Positions 58,520 to 64,000 of a stretch of 64,000 nucleotides of DNA are shown here, one piece after another. Under the pieces are notes generated by a model. It ran no database searches, was not told where the DNA came from, and saw only the letters and a program-made list of their open reading frames with translations. The translations under genes were made by a program, and so were the position numbers. The DNA is from Streptomyces jeddahensis (GTDB lineage: Bacteria; Actinomycetota; Actinomycetes; Streptomycetales; Streptomycetaceae). Position 1 is the first letter of the stretch; each line of letters starts with the position of its first letter. The stretch is from the NCBI RefSeq assembly GCF_001642995.1, contig NZ_LOHS01000075.1, positions 143,144 to 207,143 of the forward strand. Reading direction: 5' to 3'.

Positions 58520-59304
58520 GACACCGGCTGCTGGTGAAGGTTCCGTTCTGGCTGACGTACTTCTTCCTCTATACGCCCGTCGTCGTCCTCGTCGCCATGT
58601 CGTTCAGCGCGGGCGACTCCCCGTACGCCTTCGAGGGGTTCAGTCCCCGCTGGTACGGCGAGTTGGCGGGCGACGACGAGATCCTGCACGGGCTCGTCAA
58701 CACCCTGATCGTCGCGGCCGGATCCGCCGCGCTGTCCACCGTGCTCGGCACCCTGCTCGCGGTCGGCGCGGGCCGCGACAGGCGTTCACGGCTGCTGGAC
58801 GCGGTGACCCTGCTCCCCGCCGTCGTCCCCGATCTGCTGCTCGCCATCGGTCTGCTCGTCTTCTACGCAGCCGTCCAGCTCACCCTCGGCCTGCACAGCG
58901 TGCTGCTCGCGCACACCGTCTTCGGCACCGCGTTCGTCGCCGCCCTCGTACGGACCCGGCTGGCGCACACAGATCCCTCTCTGGAGGAGGCATCCCGGGA
59001 TCTGGGCGCGACGCCGCTGACGACGTTCGTCCGCATCACGCTGCCGTCCCTCGCTCCGGGCGTCGCAGCCGGAGCGCTGCTCGCCTTCACGCTCTCCGTC
59101 GACGAGTTCGTCATCGCGTTCTTCACGGCCGCGCCGACCGAGCCGACCCTACCCGTGGTCGTGTACTCGATGGTCCGCTTCGGCGTCACCCCGGAGATCA
59201 ACGCGCTCGCGACGCTGCTGCTCGCGGTCAGCTTCACCGCAGTCGTCGCCGCGCAGCGGCTCAGCCGTACGACCACCCATGGCGCTCCGGAGGCGACCGG
59301 ATGA
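58516..59304 (+). CDS. Polyamine-type ABC transporter permease (PotC-like)
   Basis: The 262-residue protein starts at an ATG overlapping the previous stop. It has six membrane segments and the EAA loop LEEASRDLGATPLTTFVRITLP near residue 160. The family segment SFSAGDSPYAFEGFSPRWYGEL follows segment 1, and LSVDEFVIAFFTAAPTEPTLPV lies near segment 5. The PEATG end overlaps the ATPase start. Confidence 0.9.
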   Translation: MRHRLLVKVPFWLTYFFLYTPVVVLVAMSFSAGDSPYAFEGFSPRWYGELAGDDEILHGLVNTLIVAAGSAALSTVLGTLLAVGAGRDRRSRLLDAVTLLPAVVPDLLLAIGLLVFYAAVQLTLGLHSVLLAHTVFGTAFVAALVRTRLAHTDPSLEEASRDLGATPLTTFVRITLPSLAPGVAAGALLAFTLSVDEFVIAFFTAAPTEPTLPVVVYSMVRFGVTPEINALATLLLAVSFTAVVAAQRLSRTTTHGAPEATG

Positions 59305-60320
59305 TCGAGATCAAGGGCGTCAGCCACCGCTTCGGGCGGACGCGGGCGCTGGACGATGTCTCGCTGGACATCGGCGAAGGCGAGTTCTCTGCGCTTCTCG
59401 GGCCGAGCGGCTGCGGTAAGACGACCCTGCTGCGCGTCCTCGCCGGCTTCGAGACCCCGGACGCGGGCAAGGTCACCCTCGACGGGGAGGACCTGCTCTC
59501 CGTGCCGCCGCACCGGCGCCCGGTCAATCTGATGTTCCAGTCGTTCGCGCTCTTCCCGCACATGTCGGTGGAGCGGAACGTGGCGTACGGGCTGGAGCGG
59601 GAACGGCTCCCGCGCCGTGAGATACGGGAACGGGTCGACGCGGTCCTCGACACCGTAGGCCTGACCGCGTACGCCCGCCGGCGTCCGCACGAGCTCTCCG
59701 GCGGACAGCGCCAGCGTGTCGCGCTCGCCCGCGCGATCGTGAAGCGGCCCCGGTTGCTGCTGCTGGACGAGCCGCTGTCCGCGCTGGACAAGCAGGTGCG
59801 GGCGGAGATGCAGCTGGAGCTGAAGCGGCTGCAGCACGAGGTCGGCATCACCTTCCTGGTGGTCACGCACGACCAGGAGGAGGCGATGTCGCTCGCCGAC
59901 CGGATCGCCGTCATGAACGCGGGCCGCATCGAGCAGACCGACGCACCGGTGACGCTGTACGAACGGCCGCGTACCGCTTTTGTCGCGGGCTTCGTCGGCG
60001 CGAACAACCTCTTTCCCGGTCCGGACGGCATCACGGCGGTACGCCCGGAGAGCATCCGTATCTGCGAAGGAGACGGCGACGGCGATCCCGACGCCGGGGG
60101 CGGCCGACTTACGGGCACGGTCGTCGACGTCAGCTTCCACGGCGGAACGTCACACCTCGCCGTGCGTGTCCCGGACCTGGACCGGCCGGTGCTCGTCGCC
60201 GTCCAGGGCCCGTCTCGTGTCATATCCGGCCAGCAGGTCTCGCTGTCCTGGCCGCCGGACGCCGCCGTCCACGTTCCCGCCAGCACTCCTGTCAGTCCGA
60301 TCGAGGGGGAAGAGCCATGA
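59301..60320 (+). CDS. Polyamine-type ABC transporter ATP-binding protein (PotA-like)
   Basis: This 339-residue ATPase has Walker A GPSGCGKTTLLRVLAGFE, Q-loop LMFQSFALFPHMSV, signature ELSGGQRQRVALARAI, Walker B LLLLDEPLSALD and H-loop VVTHDQEEAM, followed by a regulatory TOBE-type domain from about residue 240. It overlaps both neighbours by four bases and completes a PotABCD-type importer. Confidence 0.93.
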   Translation: MIEIKGVSHRFGRTRALDDVSLDIGEGEFSALLGPSGCGKTTLLRVLAGFETPDAGKVTLDGEDLLSVPPHRRPVNLMFQSFALFPHMSVERNVAYGLERERLPRREIRERVDAVLDTVGLTAYARRRPHELSGGQRQRVALARAIVKRPRLLLLDEPLSALDKQVRAEMQLELKRLQHEVGITFLVVTHDQEEAMSLADRIAVMNAGRIEQTDAPVTLYERPRTAFVAGFVGANNLFPGPDGITAVRPESIRICEGDGDGDPDAGGGRLTGTVVDVSFHGGTSHLAVRVPDLDRPVLVAVQGPSRVISGQQVSLSWPPDAAVHVPASTPVSPIEGEEP

Positions 60321-61600
60321 CCGAGCGCCGACTCACCGTGCTGTTCGTACCGGAGAGCGCCTACGGACCCACCAACAACTGCGTCGGTATTGGCGATGTC
60401 CTGCGCCGCCGCGGCCATCGCGTCGTCTTCGCCGCCGAGGCGTCCTGGAAGGGCAAGCTCACGGCGCTCGGCTTCGAGGAGGACCTGGTCGACCTCGCGC
60501 CTCCGTCGGAAGGCGAGCAGGACGCGGGCCAGTTCTGGAAGGACTTCATCAGGGACACCGCCCCGGAGTTCCGCAAGCCGACCATCGAGCAGTTGGAGAC
60601 CTGGATCAAGCCGGTCTGGGAGGAGCTCATCGCGGGCGTCAAGTACTGCGAGCCGCAGCTGCGGGGCATCATCGAACGGGTCCAGCCCGATGTGATCGTC
60701 GAGGACAACGTCGTCTGCTTCCCTGCCCTGCTGACCGCAGGCAAGCCGTTCGTACGCATCATGTCCTGCAACCCCCTCGAGCTGAGAACGGGAGACGTGC
60801 CCCCGGTCTTCTCCGGTTATCCGGCGGCGGACCGCTCCGGATGGGCTCAGTTCCGGGAGGCGTACGACCGCTCGCACCGCGCGCTCTGGGAGGAGTTCAA
60901 CGCGTGGGTGGTGGAGCAGGGAGCCCCGGCCCTGCCCGAGCTGGACTTCATTCACGAAGGCGCAACGAACCTCTACGTGTACCCGGAGGCCGCGGACTAC
61001 GAGCGCGCGCTCGGCCCGTCCTGGCACCGGCTGGACTCCTCAGTGCGCGAGACGGACGAGAAGTTCGAGCTGCCCACTGAACTGCGGGACGGCGACGGCG
61101 CGTTGATCTACTTCTCGCTGGGCTCACTCGGCTCGGCGGACGTGGAACTGATGCGCCGCGTCATCGGCGTGCTGGCCGGGACCCCGCACCGCTACATCGT
61201 GTCCAAGGGCCCGCTCCACGAGGAGATAGAGCTCCCGTCCAACATGTGGGGCGCGGAGTTCCTGCCCCAGACGTCGATCCTGCCGCTCGTCGATCTCGTC
61301 ATCACCCACGGCGGCAACAACACGACGACGGAGGCCCTGCACTTCGGCAAGCCGATGGTGCTGCTACCACTGTTCTGGGACCAGTACGACAACGCCCAGC
61401 GGATGGACGAGCTGGGCTTCGGCGTCCGGCTGGACACCTACCGCTTCACGGACGAGGAACTGACGAGGACGGTCGAGCGTCTGCTCGCGGACCATGCCCT
61501 GCGGAAGCGGCTGGCCGACGTGGGAGCGGAGATACGCCGCCGCGACGGCCTGCGCAGAGCGGCGGACCTCATCAAAGGAGCTGCTTCGTCCACAACATGA
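60317..61600 (+). CDS. GT1-family glycosyltransferase fused into the polyamine-type ABC operon
   Basis: The ATG overlaps the potA-like stop by four bases. The 427-residue GT-B enzyme has an N-terminal acceptor domain (LTVLFVPESAYGPTNNCVGIGDVLRRRGHRVVFAAE) and a C-terminal donor domain with ALIYFSLGSLGSADVELM and the nucleotide-sugar motif THGGNNTTTEALHFGKPMVLLPLFWDQYDNAQRM, as in macrolide and UDP-glycosyltransferases. The usual acceptor base His is not obvious in the N-terminal motif. It should be made in step with the transporter. Possible roles are glycosylation of an imported amine or of an antibiotic; acceptor and donor are unknown. Confidence 0.88.
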   Translation: MTERRLTVLFVPESAYGPTNNCVGIGDVLRRRGHRVVFAAEASWKGKLTALGFEEDLVDLAPPSEGEQDAGQFWKDFIRDTAPEFRKPTIEQLETWIKPVWEELIAGVKYCEPQLRGIIERVQPDVIVEDNVVCFPALLTAGKPFVRIMSCNPLELRTGDVPPVFSGYPAADRSGWAQFREAYDRSHRALWEEFNAWVVEQGAPALPELDFIHEGATNLYVYPEAADYERALGPSWHRLDSSVRETDEKFELPTELRDGDGALIYFSLGSLGSADVELMRRVIGVLAGTPHRYIVSKGPLHEEIELPSNMWGAEFLPQTSILPLVDLVITHGGNNTTTEALHFGKPMVLLPLFWDQYDNAQRMDELGFGVRLDTYRFTDEELTRTVERLLADHALRKRLADVGAEIRRRDGLRRAADLIKGAASSTT

Positions 61601-62002
61601 CGACGAAGGTGTCCTGTCAGCGCCGCCCAGGCGCCCGGCGCTGCCCTGAAGGAACTCGGCGGTGCCGACCTCATCGTCTACACCGCCTCCTCGACCGCCC
61701 CCGTGGACGAGCTGCTCACCGGCCTGGGCGTGCACGGGCAGCTCACCCTCGTCGGCGTCGACGCGCGCTCCGTGACCGTTCCAGCGGCCCGGCTCGTCAT
61801 GAACGGCCACACCCTCACCGGCCACCTGACCGGCAGCCCGCGCGAAGCGGAGGAAGCCATGGCCTTCGCCGTCACCAAGGGCGTGCGCCCGATGCTCGAG
61901 CGCATGCCGCTGGAGAAGGCCGGCGAAGCCGTCACCCGGCTGCGTTCCGGAGCTCCCCGCTTCCGCATCGTCCTGGACACTGCCGCCGCCAGCGGCACGT
62001 AG
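61601..62002 (+). pseudogene. C-terminal fragment of a zinc-type alcohol dehydrogenase
   Basis: Right after the glycosyltransferase stop, the same frame reads SAAQAPGAALKELGGADLIVYTASSTAPVDELLTGLGVHGQLTLVGVD...RLVMNGHTLTGHLTGSPREAEEAMAFAVTKGVRPMLERMPLEKAGEAVTRL, the second half of the NAD domain and the C-terminal end of an AdhP-like enzyme. The zinc-binding and first Rossmann parts are missing. Confidence 0.75.
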
Positions 62003-62094
62003 CCAGCCGCTTCCGCCCACCCCACGCCTCAGCCACGCGGCGGGCGGCCCCTTGCCTTGCCCCCATACCCCCGGCTCGGCACCTCAGAAGCCTG

Positions 62095-62440
62095 ATGCCG
62101 GAGCCACCGACAACAGCGGGGGTTCAGCCTGCTCAGAATGGAGCCACACATGTCCCACCAGGACAGCACGATGTCATCGTGATCGGCGCCGGTGCCTCCG
62201 GGCTGGCCGCGGCCACCGCGCTGCACGTCGCCGGCCGCGCCACGGTCTGCCTGGAGGCCCGCGACCGCATCGGCGGCCGCCTGTTCTCCGCCTCTACATC
62301 TCACCCCGAGCGGGGCCTCGACCTGGGCGCCACTTGGTTCTGGGACGGCGAGGAGCGCGTACGGGCCCTGGCCGCGCGCAGCGGCATCGAGACCTTCGAC
62401 CAGCACCTCGCCGGGGACACCCTGCTCCAGGAGACCACCG
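62095..62440 (+). pseudogene. N-terminal fragment of a flavin-dependent amine oxidase
   Basis: The frame encodes HDVIVIGAGASGLAAATALH, the FAD-binding GxGxxG motif with LEARDRIGGRLFS and LDLGATWFWDGEERVRALA, typical of flavin monoamine oxidases. Similarity stops near 62440 (GDTLLQETTGG); the remaining frame to 62568 is unrelated. About 75 percent of the protein is missing. Confidence 0.75.
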
Positions 62441-62936
62441 GTGGTTTGACACGCGGTCGACGGACGGGAAGGGGGCCAGGGATCTTTCAAGCCCAATTTC
62501 GATGCCTCCCTATAGACCCAGCTCGTGGACATGTTGAGCAACGCCAGCGACCTCAGAAGTATCCATAAGGACGGGCTCGACGCGATGGCGCCTGCGCGAC
62601 GAGCTGATTTCGGGGCGGCTCTCGTCGGGGTGCGACTGCGGTTCTAGGGGCAAGATGGCTCCTTGAGGCCGCCCAGACCGCCGGAGTGACGGTGATCACG
62701 GACGCCCTTGGCGGGGTGCTGCGTAGGCTTGTGCCGTCGTCGCGGTGGCGTCCGGGAGAGGGCGTGAAGCCCTCCTGTAGTTGCGTGACGATGCATCAGA
62801 AAAGTCAGCAAGTGGTCAGCATGCGTCCTGAAAAACCTGGGGGAATGCTGCCCGAACATGCGACTCGTTGTAGGGTAGGGAACCGCCCTTGACCTGCAAA
62901 AACGCAGGCAGGGAGCCTAGATCCGGGAGTACCTCG
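62441..62936. other. Non-coding stretch before panD
   Basis: About 500 bp with stops in all frames and no gene. It holds the panD promoter region; GTAGGGTAGG at about 62870-62879 may contain the -10. Confidence 0.5.
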
Positions 62937-63386
62937 ATGATGCGTACCATGTTCAAGTCCAAGATCCACCGCGCCACGGTGACCCAGGCCGACCTGCACT
63001 ACGTCGGGTCCGTCACCATCGACGCCGACCTTCTGGACGCCGCGGATCTGCTCCCCGGCGAACTCGTGCACATCGTCGACATCACCAACGGCGCCCGGCT
63101 CGAGACGTACGTCATCGAGGGGGAGCGCGGCTCCGGCGTCATAGGGATCAACGGCGCGGCGGCCCATCTGGTGCACCCGGGCGACCTGGTGATCATCATC
63201 AGCTACGCCCAGGTCGATGACGCCGAGGCCCGTGCGCTGCGGCCGCGCGTCGTGCACGTGGACGAGGCGAACCGGATCGTGGCGCTCGGCGCGGACCCTT
63301 CGGAGCCGGTGCCTGGCAGCGGTACGGAGCGCAGCCCGCAGGCCGTGGCGGCCCCGGCCGAGGCCATGGCCGCCGTCACGGTCTGA
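62937..63386 (+). CDS. panD: Aspartate 1-decarboxylase
   Basis: The ATG at 62937 has GGGAG 8 nt upstream. The 149-residue proenzyme begins MMRTMFKSKIHRATVTQADLHY. Self-cleavage occurs between Gly24 and Ser25 (YVGSVTID), and this start puts them at exactly the E. coli numbers. Other conserved parts are Lys9, the catalytic Tyr region DITNGARLETYVIEG and GINGAAAHLVHPGDLVIIISY. It makes beta-alanine from aspartate for pantothenate and CoA. The C-terminal 20 residues (after about 128) are an Ala/Pro-rich tail not needed for the fold. Confidence 0.96.
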   Translation: MMRTMFKSKIHRATVTQADLHYVGSVTIDADLLDAADLLPGELVHIVDITNGARLETYVIEGERGSGVIGINGAAAHLVHPGDLVIIISYAQVDDAEARALRPRVVHVDEANRIVALGADPSEPVPGSGTERSPQAVAAPAEAMAAVTV

Positions 63387-63504
63387 CCACCGCCCCCGGC
63401 CTACCGGCCTCTGCCTGACGCCGTCTCGCCGTGCCGCCGTCTCTCGTCGTACCGTCGCGTCGGTCGCCGTAGTGCCGCAGTTCCGTCCCGCCTGAGGAGA
63501 ACCG

Positions 63505-63849
63505 ATGAGTGACATCGAGATCTGTGACGATCGTCCGCGGGGCCGCCTCGAGGCGTACGCGGGCGGTGACGTCGTGGGCCACATCGTCTACCTGGAGCTG
63601 GAGTCGCCCCGGCGCGCCCTCGTACCGCTCCACACCGTCGTGGAACCCGCCCACGAGGGGCAGGGCATCGCCGGGGCACTGGCGCGCGAGCTGTACGTCA
63701 TCGCCCGACGCGAGGGCGTACCCGTCGCGCCGCTGTGTCCGTACGTCACGAAGTGGGCCGAGCGTCATCGCGATGAGGCGCCCGCGGCTGCGCCGGAGCT
63801 GATCCAGGCCGCCAAGCGGTACGCGACGGCGCATCCGGATCGGTGGTGA
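63505..63849 (+). CDS. Small GNAT-type N-acetyltransferase
   Basis: This 114-residue protein has GAGGAG before its ATG. The motif VPLHTVVEPAHEGQGIAGALARELYVIAR contains the acetyl-CoA pyrophosphate loop (EGQGIAGAL, Q/RxxGxG/A), followed by GVPVAPLCPYVTKWAERH, the signature of the YidJ/Gcn5-related short acetyltransferases (PF14542). Substrate unknown. In the same direction as panD with a 118-bp gap. Confidence 0.9.
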   Translation: MSDIEICDDRPRGRLEAYAGGDVVGHIVYLELESPRRALVPLHTVVEPAHEGQGIAGALARELYVIARREGVPVAPLCPYVTKWAERHRDEAPAAAPELIQAAKRYATAHPDRW

Positions 63850-63929
63850 GGGCCCCGCTGGTCGGCGGTGCGCCACCTGCCGGTGGGTGGGTCGGGGCCG
63901 CGCCGGGATGTACGTCCTCGGTCTGGCGC

Positions 63930-64000
63930 CTAGCCGTAGTTGTCTGGGGTCACCCGGAGTTTGCGCCAGCCGCTGCGGGCGCACATCCCGCCACGTCCCC
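63930..64000 (-). CDS. C-terminal end of an unidentified gene (continues outside window)
   Basis: The reverse strand has an open frame from the window edge reading MCARSGWRKLRVTPDNYG followed by TAG. The composition is protein-like and convergent with the acetyltransferase gene. Too short to identify. Confidence 0.35.
   Translation of the reverse strand, partial: GRGGMCARSGWRKLRVTPDNYG

Overview
The window is high-GC DNA from an actinomycete, almost certainly Streptomyces. The evidence is codon use, many GTG/TTG starts, tightly overlapping ATGA operons, several LacI-family regulators, carbohydrate ABC importers lacking their own ATPase, a copy of a dispersed Streptomyces intergenic repeat, and a CtpH/CtpI-like giant P-type ATPase. 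No rRNA, tRNA or CRISPR array was recognised.

Positions 1-466 hold the 3' end of an ABC exporter. Positions 615-31777 form a plant-polysaccharide (arabinan/arabinogalactan-like) utilisation island, interrupted by an aldo/keto reductase-HxlR pair (10772-12223). The hydrolases are three secreted GH43 enzymes with arabinose- or galactose-type binding modules in one operon, a divergent 1730-residue secreted protein with two GH43 domains, and an intracellular GH51 arabinofuranosidase. Uptake is by a YtfQRT/YjfF-type (galactofuranose-like) ABC system and by a CUT1 system lacking an ATPase. The metabolic genes fit a De Ley-Doudoroff route: SDR sugar dehydrogenase, beta-propeller lactonase, D-galactonate dehydratase (all expected active-site positions conserved), PfkB-type 2-keto-3-deoxy sugar kinase and KDPG/KDPGal aldolase. 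Two LacI regulators and several palindromes, including an exact CGAAACTTTCG, probably control it. A Zn-alcohol dehydrogenase in the island is decayed.

Positions 31916-33248 are a TetR/FMN-reductase pair with twin operators. Positions 33447-38674 carry the most unusual gene: a membrane protein with the whole C-terminal architecture of epsilon-poly-L-lysine synthetase (carrier domain, six membrane segments, three tandem domains) but no adenylation domain. It is divergent from an HGSNAT/DUF418-like membrane protein and followed by a methyltransferase. Positions 38816-49488 are a metal-handling region: a DUF318/TIGR03943 permease pair, a His-rich CDF exporter divergent from an ArsR regulator, a YbhN-like membrane protein, a double-headed P-type ATPase with a degenerate N-terminal ATPase half, and a frameshifted GDT1/UPF0016 transporter.

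Positions 49489-56500 are decayed, rearranged DNA: a repeat-flanked propeller-like gene, an ABM-like gene under a MerR-type promoter, an IS5-type element with both genes frameshifted, a 5'-truncated rifampin phosphotransferase-like gene, and fragments of an integrase, a PucR-type regulator and a SnoaL-like protein. Positions 56556-61600 are a five-gene overlapping operon joining a spermidine/putrescine-type ABC importer to a family 1 glycosyltransferase. After two more gene fragments (alcohol dehydrogenase, amine oxidase) come panD (aspartate 1-decarboxylase), a small GNAT acetyltransferase and the end of one further reverse-strand gene.
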